A stretch of DNA of 64,000 nucleotides from Flavobacterium sp. N2820 (GCF_025947285.1 NZ_CP110008.1:1188501-1252500), one strand, 5' to 3'. Shown: positions 34,191-43,012, numbered from the stretch's first letter. The notes: a model not told the origin generated them from the letters alone. Numbers and translations: made by a program.

Positions 34191-34949
34191 TTGAGATATT
34201 TCATAGAATTTGCCTACAACGGAAAAAACTTCCACGGATTTCAGAGCCAACCTGACGCTTCGTCGGTACAAGAAACTCTGGAAAAAGCGCTTTCTACCCT
34301 ATTTAGATCAACTATAGCCATTGTAGGTGCTGGAAGAACCGATGCCGGTGTGCATGCCAAACAAATGTATGCGCATTTTGAAACCGAATTGGAGTTAGAT
34401 TCTGAGTATTGGTCTCACAAATTGAACTCGTTTTTGCCTCCATCGATTGTGATTTACAGAATTATTCCGGTTCACGAAGCCGCTCACGCTCGTTTTGATG
34501 CCACTTCAAGAACCTACGAATATTACATGCACACGTTCAAAGATGCGTTTATTACCGATGGAAGTTGGTATCATTCCCATCAATTGGATTTGGAAAAAAT
34601 GAATGAATCATGTAAAATTTTGTTCGAATACATCGATTTTGAATGCTTCTCAAAAGTACATACCGATGTGAATACCTTTAATTGTAAAATTTCAGAAGCA
34701 CATTGGAAACAAGCTGGAAATCAACTTATCTTTACCATCACTGCCGATAGATTTTTGCGCAATATGGTGAGAGCTATTGTGGGAACTATGGTGAATATTG
34801 GTTTAGGCAAAATTGAAGTGGCTGATTTACGCACAATCATTGAAAGTAAAAACAGAGGAAAAGCCGGCTTTTCAGTTCCAGCACAAGGTTTGTACTTAGT
34901 AAATGTTGCCTATCCATACATAAAAGAAAGAGAAAAAATTAATGAGTAA
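34191..34949 (+). CDS. truA: tRNA pseudouridine synthase A (TTG start proposed)
   Basis: 252 residues from TTG 34191, giving MRYFIEFAYNGKNFHGFQ, the usual TruA opening. The only in-frame ATG (34125) would add 22 residues unlike the family and lies upstream of the -7 box. Catalytic Asp in GAGRTDAGVHA; also FDATSRTYEYY and FLRNMVRAIVGT. Converts U38-40 in tRNA anticodon arms to pseudouridine. Its stop overlaps the start of the ABC transporter gene by 8 bp. Confidence 0.92.
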   Translation: MRYFIEFAYNGKNFHGFQSQPDASSVQETLEKALSTLFRSTIAIVGAGRTDAGVHAKQMYAHFETELELDSEYWSHKLNSFLPPSIVIYRIIPVHEAAHARFDATSRTYEYYMHTFKDAFITDGSWYHSHQLDLEKMNESCKILFEYIDFECFSKVHTDVNTFNCKISEAHWKQAGNQLIFTITADRFLRNMVRAIVGTMVNIGLGKIEVADLRTIIESKNRGKAGFSVPAQGLYLVNVAYPYIKEREKINE

Positions 34950-36762
34950 AATAAAAACATCTTCGTTTACCAAATTGTTAGCTTACGCAAAACCTTACAA
35001 AGGAAAATTGTACTTTGTGAGCTTTTGGGCAATATTCCTAGCAATTATGACGGCTTTAAGACCGTTTTTATTGAACTTTACTATCGATAATTACTTAGTA
35101 GATGCCAAAAAAGAAACCAACATAATTCAACAATATTTTGAAGAATTTATGCAGTATTTCTTTGCGGGCAATGACAACCCTACGAATTTGAAAGTATTGG
35201 TAATCATTATGTTTATTGCGCTTGCTCTCGAAGCGATTGCTCAGTTTTTATTTACTTATTTAGCCAATTGGTTAGGACAAGATATCATCAAAGATTTACG
35301 CGATAAATTATACCTTCATATTACTTCGTTTAAAATGAAGTATTTTGATAATGAACCTGTTGGGAAATTAGTCACCCGTTCGGTTTCAGATATCGAATCC
35401 ATCGCAAGTATCTTCAGTCAAGGATTATTTATGATTGTGAGTGATGTACTTAAAATGATTATTGTAATTGCTTTTATGCTTGTTATAAATTGGAAAACTA
35501 CAGGAATTGTACTTGTAATTATGCCTGTTATCCTAATTGCTACCAACATTTTCAATAAAAAAATGAAAGTTGCTTTTAAAGAGGTTCGAAATGAAGTCAC
35601 CAATCTAAATACGTTCATCCAAGAACGATTAACCGGTATGAAAATCGTACAACTTTTCAATCGTGAAAAAATCGAATTAGAAAAGTTTGAAGAAATCAAT
35701 CAAAAACACAATAAAGCTTGGTTAAAAAACATTCTGTACAACTCCATCTTCTTCCCTATTGCCGATATTATCTCTAATATTAGTATTGGTTTAGTGGTGT
35801 ACTTTGGTGCCATTTGGATTATCAATGGCGATACCGATACAACTATTGGGCAATTAGTAGCTTTCAATATGTACATTACCATGCTATACAACCCTTTACG
35901 TCAAATTGCAGATAAATTTAACGTAATGCAAATGGGAATTGTTGCTGCCGATAGAGTGTTTGAGATTTTAGATACCGAAGAGAATGTGCAAGATAACGGT
36001 ACCATTGAAGCATCGCATTTTAAAGGAACTATCGAATTAAAAGACGTTCGTTTTAGTTACATCAAAAATGAAGAAGTTTTAAAAGGAATCAATCTTAAAG
36101 TACAACCCGGCGAAACCATTGCTATTGTTGGTAGTACTGGCGCTGGAAAATCGACAATTATTAATTTATTGAATCGTTTTTACGAAATCAATTCGGGTGA
36201 AATTACTATCGATAATCGAAACATTAACGACTATACTTTAGAAAGCCTTCGCAAGCAAATTGCTATTGTTTTACAAGATGTTTTCTTGTTTTCAGATAGT
36301 ATTTATAAAAATATTACACTCCATAACGAAACCATTTCGAGAGAAGATGTAATTGCAGCTGCGAAAAAAATTGGCGTACATGAGTTCATCATGACCTTAC
36401 CAGAAGGCTACGATTATAACGTAAAAGAACGTGGCGTGATGTTATCGTCTGGACAACGCCAATTGATTGCCTTTTTGAGAGCTTATGTGAGCAATCCAAG
36501 TATCTTAATTTTAGACGAAGCCACATCATCTATCGATACGCATTCTGAAGAATTAATTCAAAAAGCAACAGACGCCATTACTAAAGATCGCACATCAATT
36601 GTTATTGCACATCGATTAGCAACCGTTGTAAATGCAAGTAAAATTATTGTAATGGACAAAGGTCAAATTGTGGAACAAGGCACACATCAAGAATTATTGA
36701 TGAAAGCAAATGGATATTACAAGAAGTTGTATGATTCTCAGTTTGCTGTGGAGGTTGAGTAG
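34942..36762 (+). CDS. ABC exporter, fused permease and ATPase (MsbA-like)
   Basis: 606 residues. Six-helix permease domain (about 1-330), then an ATPase: Walker A GSTGAGKST, Q-loop VLQDVFLF, signature LSSGQRQ, Walker B ILILDEATSSID. Half-transporter that works as a homodimer in the inner membrane, probably for lipid or drug export. It overlaps truA by 8 bp (translational coupling). Confidence 0.92.
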   Translation: MSKIKTSSFTKLLAYAKPYKGKLYFVSFWAIFLAIMTALRPFLLNFTIDNYLVDAKKETNIIQQYFEEFMQYFFAGNDNPTNLKVLVIIMFIALALEAIAQFLFTYLANWLGQDIIKDLRDKLYLHITSFKMKYFDNEPVGKLVTRSVSDIESIASIFSQGLFMIVSDVLKMIIVIAFMLVINWKTTGIVLVIMPVILIATNIFNKKMKVAFKEVRNEVTNLNTFIQERLTGMKIVQLFNREKIELEKFEEINQKHNKAWLKNILYNSIFFPIADIISNISIGLVVYFGAIWIINGDTDTTIGQLVAFNMYITMLYNPLRQIADKFNVMQMGIVAADRVFEILDTEENVQDNGTIEASHFKGTIELKDVRFSYIKNEEVLKGINLKVQPGETIAIVGSTGAGKSTIINLLNRFYEINSGEITIDNRNINDYTLESLRKQIAIVLQDVFLFSDSIYKNITLHNETISREDVIAAAKKIGVHEFIMTLPEGYDYNVKERGVMLSSGQRQLIAFLRAYVSNPSILILDEATSSIDTHSEELIQKATDAITKDRTSIVIAHRLATVVNASKIIVMDKGQIVEQGTHQELLMKANGYYKKLYDSQFAVEVE

Positions 36763-36840
36763 TTCTCTTAGTCGCAGTCTTCAGTCGCAGTCACGGTATG
36801 TCATGCTGTTAAGCATCTCTTGAACTAACATTTTTTCTTT

Positions 36841-36896
36841 GGAACACAGATTTAAGAAATTTTAGTAATTTTTAAAATTTCTTAAATCTGTGTTCC
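36841..36896. repeat. Long perfect inverted repeat (24-bp stem)
   Basis: Arms 36841-36864 and 36873-36896 are exact reverse complements with an 8-nt loop. It lies between the ABC exporter and lpdA genes, both +. A shorter degenerate relative of the right arm occurs near 18703-18732. The flanking DNA (36793-36823) resembles the common flavobacterial intergenic phrase TGTCATGCTG...AGCATCTC. Confidence 0.88.
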
Positions 36897-37000
36897 TAAA
36901 ATTATAATTTATTTGAATTTTGGAATTTGAATTTTGAAGTTTATTTAATTTTAATTCCTTAAATTCGCAACTTATAAATAAAACTGAAATACTTTATAAA

Positions 37001-38389
37001 ATGAAATACGATATCATAGTTTTAGGAAGTGGTCCTGGTGGTTATGTAACTGCTATTAGAGCATCACAATTAGGCTTCAAAGTAGCCGTTATCGAAAAAG
37101 AAAATTTGGGTGGAATTTGCTTAAACTGGGGGTGTATCCCAACAAAAGCATTATTAAAATCGGCTCAAGTTTTTGATTACCTAAAACATGCTTCAGATTA
37201 CGGATTAACCGTTACAGCTTTCGACAAAGATTTTTCTGCGGTTGTAAAACGTTCTCGTGATGTGGCTGACGGAATGAGCAAAGGTGTTCAATTCTTAATG
37301 AAGAAAAATAAAATCGATGTGATTGATGGTTTTGGAAAAGTAAAACCAGGTAAAAAAGTTGACGTAACAGCTGCTGACGGAAAAGTAACTGAATATTCAG
37401 CAGATCATATCATCATTGCAACTGGCGCACGTTCTCGCGAATTGCCAAACTTACCACAAGATGGTAAAAAAGTAATTGGGTACCGCCAAGCCATGACGTT
37501 ACCTGAGCAACCAAAGAAAATGATTGTGGTGGGTTCTGGTGCAATTGGCGTTGAGTTTGCGCATTTCTATAACGCAATGGGAACAGAAGTGACGATTGTA
37601 GAATTCATGCCAAACATTGTTCCTGTTGAAGACGAAGACATTTCAAAACAAATGGAACGTTCTATGAAAAAAGCAGGCGTTTCTATTATGACCAATGCTT
37701 CTGTGGAACGAATTGACACTACAGGAAACGGGGTAAAAGCATTCGTTAAAACCGCAAAAGGAGAAGAAGTTTTAGAAGCAGATATCTTATTATCAGCAGT
37801 GGGAATTAAAACCAACATCGAAAACATTGGATTAGAAGAAACCGGTATTGCTACCGATAGAGATAAAATCTTAGTGAACGCATATTACCAAACAAATGTA
37901 CCAGGTTACTACGCTATTGGTGATGTAACGCCTGGACAAGCTTTAGCGCACGTAGCTTCGGCTGAAGGTATTTTATGTGTGGAAAAAATTGCAGGTTTAC
38001 ACGTAGACGCATTAGATTATGGAAACATCCCAGGTTGTACGTATGCTACACCAGAAATTGCTTCTGTGGGTATGACAGAAAAACAAGCGAAAGAAAAAGG
38101 ATACGAATTAAAAATTGGTAAATTCCCATTCTCAGCTTCAGGAAAAGCAAAAGCGAGTGGAACTCCAGACGGATTTGTAAAAGTAATTTTTGATGCAAAA
38201 TACGGTGAATGGTTAGGTTGCCACATGATTGGTGCCGGCGTTACCGATATGATTGCAGAAGCTGTTGTAGCGCGTAAATTAGAAACTACAGGACACGAAA
38301 TCTTAAAAGCAGTTCACCCACACCCTACCATGAGTGAAGCGGTGATGGAAGCTGTGGCTGATGCTTACGGTGAAGTGATTCACTTGTAG
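37001..38389 (+). CDS. lpdA: Dihydrolipoyl dehydrogenase
   Basis: 462 residues, normal length. FAD-binding GSGPGGYVTAI (9-19), redox disulphide in GGICLNWGCIPTKA, NAD-binding GSGAIGVEFAHFY, and the C-terminal catalytic HPHPTMSEA. The E3 component that re-oxidises lipoamide in 2-oxoacid dehydrogenase complexes and the glycine cleavage system. Alone in its transcription unit, with a terminator behind it. Confidence 0.97.
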   Translation: MKYDIIVLGSGPGGYVTAIRASQLGFKVAVIEKENLGGICLNWGCIPTKALLKSAQVFDYLKHASDYGLTVTAFDKDFSAVVKRSRDVADGMSKGVQFLMKKNKIDVIDGFGKVKPGKKVDVTAADGKVTEYSADHIIIATGARSRELPNLPQDGKKVIGYRQAMTLPEQPKKMIVVGSGAIGVEFAHFYNAMGTEVTIVEFMPNIVPVEDEDISKQMERSMKKAGVSIMTNASVERIDTTGNGVKAFVKTAKGEEVLEADILLSAVGIKTNIENIGLEETGIATDRDKILVNAYYQTNVPGYYAIGDVTPGQALAHVASAEGILCVEKIAGLHVDALDYGNIPGCTYATPEIASVGMTEKQAKEKGYELKIGKFPFSASGKAKASGTPDGFVKVIFDAKYGEWLGCHMIGAGVTDMIAEAVVARKLETTGHEILKAVHPHPTMSEAVMEAVADAYGEVIHL

Positions 38390-38413
38390 ACTTTAGAAGA
38401 TAGAAAATAGATT

Positions 38414-38449
38414 AAATCCGATTTGTGAAAGCAGGTCGGATTTTTTTTG
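38414..38449 (+). terminator. Terminator-like inverted repeat
   Basis: AAATCCGA (38414-38421) with TCGGATTT (38436-38443) and a T run. A near copy without the T run lies at 41157-41186. Confidence 0.75.
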
Positions 38450-38495
38450 TTTTTAGTTGTTGAAAACTTGCAAAAGGTTTGTAGGAAAATTTGAT

Positions 38496-38503
38496 TATAT
38501 TTG
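38496..38503 (+). promoter_or_regulatory. -7 promoter element TATATTTG
   Basis: Matches TAnnTTTG. The 27 bp around it (38478-38504) recur with three changes at 39637-39663, in front of the NHL gene. The ATG at 38614 is 110 bp downstream. Confidence 0.5.
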
Positions 38504-38613
38504 ATAAACCTAAATGTATTGCGATAATCTTGCAAATAAGGCATGATAATAGTCCGAAAGTCGCAAATATACTAGTTAGCCACAATTATAACACAACAAA
38601 CATATAAATCAAA

Positions 38614-39531
38614 ATGATTAGTAAAATTTATAATTCAAAAGGGTTCCAATCTGCATTACCTTGGATTGTCCTACTAATTGGAATGATATCATTTCTTTAT
38701 GGAAAATTTGGCAATATTGAAAATCAACAAGTATCAGCGGTATTTTCAGATATAGGTAAAGTTTTCTTGACCGGTGGAATCTTTGGAGTACTTTTAAAAA
38801 GCATGCAATTTATGGGTATTTTTAAAGAGGAGATCATTAAAGTCATATATGAGCCAAAGTTTCTCGAAAACAGAAATGACTTACCTGAATTATGGGAAAA
38901 AATGTCCACAGTACTTTTTCAAAATAAATTTCCAAATGTCAGTGAGAAGCTTTTAAAAGATGTTAGAGAAACATATTTTCCAACAAAAGAAATTACATAT
39001 TATGAAAATTCCGAACATCAAATTGAACTTAGAGTAATTGACAAAGCAAACAAAATTATAAAAATAACAGAAACCGCAACATTGGATGTAGTTTGTGAAA
39101 ATTCAAAAATTACAACTTCATACTTATTTGGACATAGTACAGATGATATTTCAAAATTCAAATTATTAAAGTTTACTATCGACGGTTCAAAACCTAAAAA
39201 TTCTGTGACTAAAACTGAAGAAATGTACGGGGAAAAATTTGAAGTTACGACCACAGAACTCAAGGGCAAAGAAAGATACGCAGTTGAAAAAGCTTCTGAA
39301 AGAACAATAGATTTAAAAATTGATAACATAATTGGTTTTGACTCTAAAAAAATTCTCCATAAGTTGAAAATTCAATTCCATCATGACGAAGATGTGGAAG
39401 TAGAATTAATGAAATCAGGAATATTAGGAAACTTTACATTAAAGAAGGAAAATGCGACATTTAAGGAATATCAATTTGATGGCATTGTATATCCAGAACA
39501 AGGATATAATGTCGCTATAAAACTTAAATAA
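38614..39531 (+). CDS. Orphan two-helix membrane protein with beta-rich domain
   Basis: 305 residues, family not recognised. Two N-terminal helices (about 12-30 and 42-66) followed by a charged helical part (LPELWEKMSTVLFQNKFPNV) and a long beta-rich soluble domain (about 125-305), probably cytosolic. No signal cleavage site. The layout of two helices plus a beta domain recalls effector or sensor membrane proteins, but nothing in the sequence proves this. The gene stands alone with its own promoter-like and terminator elements, both of which have relatives next door, so it may be an accessory insertion. Confidence 0.65.
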   Translation: MISKIYNSKGFQSALPWIVLLIGMISFLYGKFGNIENQQVSAVFSDIGKVFLTGGIFGVLLKSMQFMGIFKEEIIKVIYEPKFLENRNDLPELWEKMSTVLFQNKFPNVSEKLLKDVRETYFPTKEITYYENSEHQIELRVIDKANKIIKITETATLDVVCENSKITTSYLFGHSTDDISKFKLLKFTIDGSKPKNSVTKTEEMYGEKFEVTTTELKGKERYAVEKASERTIDLKIDNIIGFDSKKILHKLKIQFHHDEDVEVELMKSGILGNFTLKKENATFKEYQFDGIVYPEQGYNVAIKLK

Positions 39532-39570
39532 CCCGATAGCGCGGATTTGCAATCCGTGCCTACAAAACAA

Positions 39571-39602
39571 AATCCAACTCTACCACAAGTTGGATTTTTT
39601 TG
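39571..39602 (+). terminator. Rho-independent terminator
   Basis: Stem AATCCAACT (39571-39579) / AGTTGGATT (39588-39596) followed by T residues, behind the orphan membrane gene. Confidence 0.85.
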
Positions 39603-39654
39603 TAGAATTAGAATAAACTAAAAAATAATTATCCGCTTTGTAAGAAAATTTAAT

Positions 39655-39662
39655 TAAATTTG
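39655..39662 (+). promoter_or_regulatory. -7 promoter element TAAATTTG
   Basis: Matches TAnnTTTG and lies in the duplicated 27-bp segment 39637-39663; about 100 bp before the ATG at 39765. Confidence 0.45.
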
Positions 39663-39764
39663 AAAAAACGGTTTGAAAACCATTGGTTTATAAACTATTC
39701 ATTTTTAAAAAATTTAAAATCATTCCTAACCACTTTGTGAAATTTTGATTAAAAAAACTAAACT

Positions 39765-41066
39765 ATGAAAGGAGCTCTTCTAAAAAACTATTTTTTCAAA
39801 ATTATAGTTATTATTTGTTTGTTTGTTTTTAATAATACAAATTCGCAAGTAGTCACAACTATAGCTGGAAGTAGTTCAGGCTATCAAGATGGTCTAGGAA
39901 CTACTGCAAAATTTAACGGTTCTGCTGGTATTGTTGTTGATGTAAACGGCAATCTTTTTGTTGCAGATAGACTCAATCATTGTATTAGAAAAATTGCACC
40001 TAATGGTATGGTTTCTACCTATGCGGGAAGTGGCACTTCTGGCTTTTTAGATGACACTGGAATTAATGCTCAGTTTAATTATCCTATGCACCTTGCCATT
40101 GATTTAAATGGAAATATTTTCGTTGCCGATTCAAATAATCATCGCATTCGCAAAATTTCTCCAACTGGAGTTGTTACAACTGTAGCTGGCAGCGATTCGG
40201 GTTTTGCTGATGGAGATGGAAATGTTGCAAAATTTAGTTACCCAGAAGGTATAGCTGTTGATAATTTAGGAAATATTTTCGTTGCAGATTCAAATAATCA
40301 TCGTATTCGCAAAATCACATCCACCGGATTTGTTACCACTTTGGCAGGAAATGGAACTTTTGGTTTTGCTGACGGAAATGGAAATTTAGCAAAATTTTGG
40401 ACTCCATGCGGAATAGCCGTAGATTCAAATGGTGCAGTTATTGTAGCAGAAAAACAAAACAATAGAATACGAAAAGTTCAACAAAACGGAGATGTATCTA
40501 CCATTGCTGGAAATGGAACCTCTGGAAGTGCGGATGGAATTGGGACAACAGCTCAGTTTAGAAATCCATTTGGCGTAGCTATTGACGCGGTAGGAGACAT
40601 ATATGTAGCGGATTCGGGCAATAATCGTATCCGAAAAATAACCCCATCTGGTGTAGTAACTACTTTAGCAGGAAGTACTTCTGGATATTTGGACGGAATT
40701 GGGACTGCTGCAAAATTCAATTATCCAATCGGAATTTCAGTAGCTACAGATGGAAAAGTCTATATAAGTGAATCTGGTGGTTGTAAAATTAGAATGATTA
40801 CTTCTACTTTAAATAACAATTCTTTTAGATTAGAAAATCAAATCATCCTATATCCAAATCCTTCTTCCTCTATTGTTAATTTAGAATCACATGATTTGAT
40901 ACTATCCGAAATTATAATACTAGATATTAATAATAGAACGATAGCTACTAAAGTTGGTTCTAACAATCAAAATAAAATTGATATTCATAACCTGCAAAAT
41001 GGAATATATACATTACAAATAATTACTGATAAAGGAATTTTGTATAAAAAAATCATCAAAAACTAA
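39765..41066 (+). CDS. Secreted NHL-repeat protein with T9SS sorting domain
   Basis: 433 residues. Signal peptide (about 1-27, ending NTNSQ). Six NHL-type repeats (about 30-345), each with a core like GIAVDNLGNIFVADSNNHRIRKI and a linker like TTLAGNGTFGFADG; the whole should fold as a six-blade propeller. The last 75 residues (ILYPNPSSSIVNLES ... GIYTLQIITDKGILYKKIIKN) are a type A C-terminal sorting domain, which sends the protein through the type IX secretion system to the surface. Confidence 0.9.
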   Translation: MKGALLKNYFFKIIVIICLFVFNNTNSQVVTTIAGSSSGYQDGLGTTAKFNGSAGIVVDVNGNLFVADRLNHCIRKIAPNGMVSTYAGSGTSGFLDDTGINAQFNYPMHLAIDLNGNIFVADSNNHRIRKISPTGVVTTVAGSDSGFADGDGNVAKFSYPEGIAVDNLGNIFVADSNNHRIRKITSTGFVTTLAGNGTFGFADGNGNLAKFWTPCGIAVDSNGAVIVAEKQNNRIRKVQQNGDVSTIAGNGTSGSADGIGTTAQFRNPFGVAIDAVGDIYVADSGNNRIRKITPSGVVTTLAGSTSGYLDGIGTAAKFNYPIGISVATDGKVYISESGGCKIRMITSTLNNNSFRLENQIILYPNPSSSIVNLESHDLILSEIIILDINNRTIATKVGSNNQNKIDIHNLQNGIYTLQIITDKGILYKKIIKN

Positions 41067-41236
41067 TTGACGAAACAATTAAAAGAAAATCTTATTCCAG
41101 CTCCCGCAAGAATTCGATAGCTCAAATCCAAAATCCTTAACCACATAGTAAACACAAAATCCGATTTGCAAGTGCAGGTCGGATTTGTTGCTTGAAACGG
41201 GAACTTTTTTATGTTGGTCTTGAGTATATTTTCAAA

Positions 41237-41316
41237 TCCCCTAGGGGAATTACAAAATTGCTGTACAGCAACTAATCAATTCCCCTAGGGGAATGAATCA
41301 ATTTCCCTAGGGGAAT
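41237..41316. repeat. Cluster of CCTAGG-centred palindromes
   Basis: Three copies of a palindrome centred on CCTAGG: 41237-41248, 41279-41294 (16 bp, perfect) and 41301-41316 (one mismatch). Between the first two lies another perfect 12-bp palindrome, TGCTGTACAGCA (41259-41270). Could be operator sites. Confidence 0.8.
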
Positions 41317-41360
41317 TGAATTATTTGACAAGTCTAATTTAAAAAATGTCACCAAAAAAA

Positions 41361-41424
41361 GTAAAATATGTAAATGAAAAATAAAATTATGTAACTATTT
41401 AACTTGCAGTAAAATTAGCTTTGC
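41361..41424 (+). promoter_or_regulatory. Duplicated promoter segment, copy 1
   Basis: 64 bp matching 42287-42350 at 59 positions. It holds the -7 box TAGCTTTG (41416-41423). A transcript from here would meet the terminator at 41459-41494 before the HMA-MauE gene. Confidence 0.65.
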
Positions 41425-41458
41425 TTACTACTAGCGTAGTAACACCATAAAATAGTCT

Positions 41459-41494
41459 AAATCCGTTTTGTTCCCTCAAAACGGATTTTTTTTT
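41459..41494 (+). terminator. Rho-independent terminator, possible attenuator
   Basis: Stem AATCCGTTTTG (41460-41470) / CAAAACGGATT (41477-41487) with a long T run. It lies between promoter copy 1 and the gene at 41539, with no gene ending nearby. Confidence 0.8.
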
Positions 41495-41538
41495 AAAAAC
41501 TATAGTCTTATCTTTATATTGAAAAAACAAATCAAAAC

Positions 41539-42273
41539 ATGAAACACACCTATAAAATCACGGGAATGACTTGCTCAAGTTGCGAAGAAAAAGTAACGAG
41601 TTCGTTATTACAGGTTGAAAACATAACCTCAGTAACCGTTTCTAAAGATACCGAATTGGCAATAATTACAATGGATAAACACGTTCCTTTGAACGATTTA
41701 AAAATTGCTTTAGGCACAAAATATAACATTGAAACTACGCTAGACGATGCAATGTTAGAAGAAAATAAAAGTTGGTTCAGCACCTACAAACCTATTGTAT
41801 TGATCTTTTTTTATATCACGGTTGTGACCTCAATAATGGCGTTCCAAAGTATAAAAAGCAATGAAATGGAAATCCATCAAATTGCGATGAAATGGATGAA
41901 TCACTTTATGGGAGGGTTCTTTTTGGCTTTTTCTTTTTTTAAATTTCTAGATTTAAAAGGCTTTGCAGACAGTTATAAAATGTATGACATTGTAGCGAAA
42001 AGAATTCCGTTTTGGGCGTATTTATATCCGTTCATTGAATTAGGTTTAGGACTTTCGTTTCTGTCTAATATTTTTCCATTACTCACAAATAGTATCACTT
42101 TTATCGTAATGACAATTAGTATTATTGGCGTTTTACAAGCGGTATTCAATAAGAAAAAAATTCAATGTGCCTGCTTGGGAGCTGTTTTTAATTTGCCTAT
42201 GAGTACAGTGACCATTATCGAAGATGCACTAATGATTGTAATGAGTGGTATTATGATTTTTGCATTGGTCTAA
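41539..42273 (+). CDS. Heavy-metal-associated domain fused to MauE/DoxX-like membrane protein
   Basis: 244 residues. HMA domain (1-70) with the metal-binding GMTCSSCEEKV, then four or five helices (about 82-103, 120-140, 158-178, 182-202, 222-243) and the MauE-type CACLG motif near 215. HMA domains bind soft metals such as copper or mercury; MauE-like proteins act in disulphide chemistry. Likely a metal or redox stress protein. The next gene encodes an AraC-type regulator, and both genes share duplicated upstream DNA. Confidence 0.85.
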   Translation: MKHTYKITGMTCSSCEEKVTSSLLQVENITSVTVSKDTELAIITMDKHVPLNDLKIALGTKYNIETTLDDAMLEENKSWFSTYKPIVLIFFYITVVTSIMAFQSIKSNEMEIHQIAMKWMNHFMGGFFLAFSFFKFLDLKGFADSYKMYDIVAKRIPFWAYLYPFIELGLGLSFLSNIFPLLTNSITFIVMTISIIGVLQAVFNKKKIQCACLGAVFNLPMSTVTIIEDALMIVMSGIMIFALV

Positions 42274-42286
42274 AAGTCATAAAACC

Positions 42287-42350
42287 GGAAAATATATAAA
42301 TTAAAAATAAAATTATGTAACTATATAACTTGCATTAAAATTAGCTTTGC
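42287..42350 (+). promoter_or_regulatory. Duplicated promoter segment, copy 2
   Basis: Second copy of the 64-bp segment, with -7 box TAGCTTTG at 42342-42349, about 100 bp before the AraC gene. Confidence 0.6.
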
Positions 42351-42448
42351 ACCGCTTATAAAACTATCTTTACAAGACATAAATTAGTAAAGTGCCCCCT
42401 TGTAATGTTGCATTAAAAGCACTCAACAACTAATTACAGTCCAATTTC

Positions 42449-43012
42449 ATGAAGATACACATTAAATACATGGTTTCGCTTCGCTGCAAAATGGCAGTAA
42501 AAGAAGAATTGGACAGAATAAAGTTAAAACATACTTACATTGAGTTAGGTGAAGTAAACCTTAAAAAAAATATTACGGGCGATGAAAGAGAGTCGTTGCG
42601 AAAAGGACTTTTGAAAAAGGGACTTGAATTAATTGATGATAAAAAATCGTTACTGATTGAAAAAACAAAAACAACCATCATTGAATTAATTCATTATTCA
42701 GAAAAATACCCAAAAATTAATTACTCCGATTACATTAGTGAGCAGTTGGATTACAATTACAACCATCTTTCTTCACTTTTTTCAGAAGTTACGGGAACTA
42801 CTATTGCAAATTACATCATTATCAACAAAATAGAACGCGTAAAAGAATTATTATTGTATGATGAATTAACGCTTACCGAAATCAGTTTGTTGATGGAATA
42901 CAGTAGTGTTGCACACCTGTCGCACCAATTCAAAAAAGTTACTGGATTGACCCCAACCTATTTCAAAAATATGAAACAATACAAAAAACGAATCATGCTA
43001 GAAGAATTGTAG
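42449..43012 (+). CDS. AraC-family transcriptional regulator
   Basis: 187 residues. The C-terminal half (about 85-180) is the double helix-turn-helix of AraC (LDYNYNHLSSLFSEVTG and LTEISLLMEYSSVAHLSHQFKKVTGLTP). The N-terminal 70 residues (MKIHIKYMVSLRCKMAVKEELD...) look like a degenerate HMA-type fold; related flavobacterial regulators have a CxxC there, here only one Cys remains. It follows the HMA-MauE gene and shares its upstream sequence, so the two are probably one response unit. Confidence 0.88.
   Translation: MKIHIKYMVSLRCKMAVKEELDRIKLKHTYIELGEVNLKKNITGDERESLRKGLLKKGLELIDDKKSLLIEKTKTTIIELIHYSEKYPKINYSDYISEQLDYNYNHLSSLFSEVTGTTIANYIIINKIERVKELLLYDELTLTEISLLMEYSSVAHLSHQFKKVTGLTPTYFKNMKQYKKRIMLEEL

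Larger units (their letters stand above)
41067..41538. other. Long intergenic region with palindromes, repeat and terminator
   Basis: 472 bp without an open frame. In order: a hairpin-like copy of the 38414 element (41157-41186), three CCCCTAGGGG-type palindromes and one TGCTGTACAGCA palindrome (41237-41316), a 64-bp segment duplicated at 42287 (41361-41424) with a -7 box, a short inverted repeat (41425-41441) and a strong terminator (41459-41494). Confidence 0.75.
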
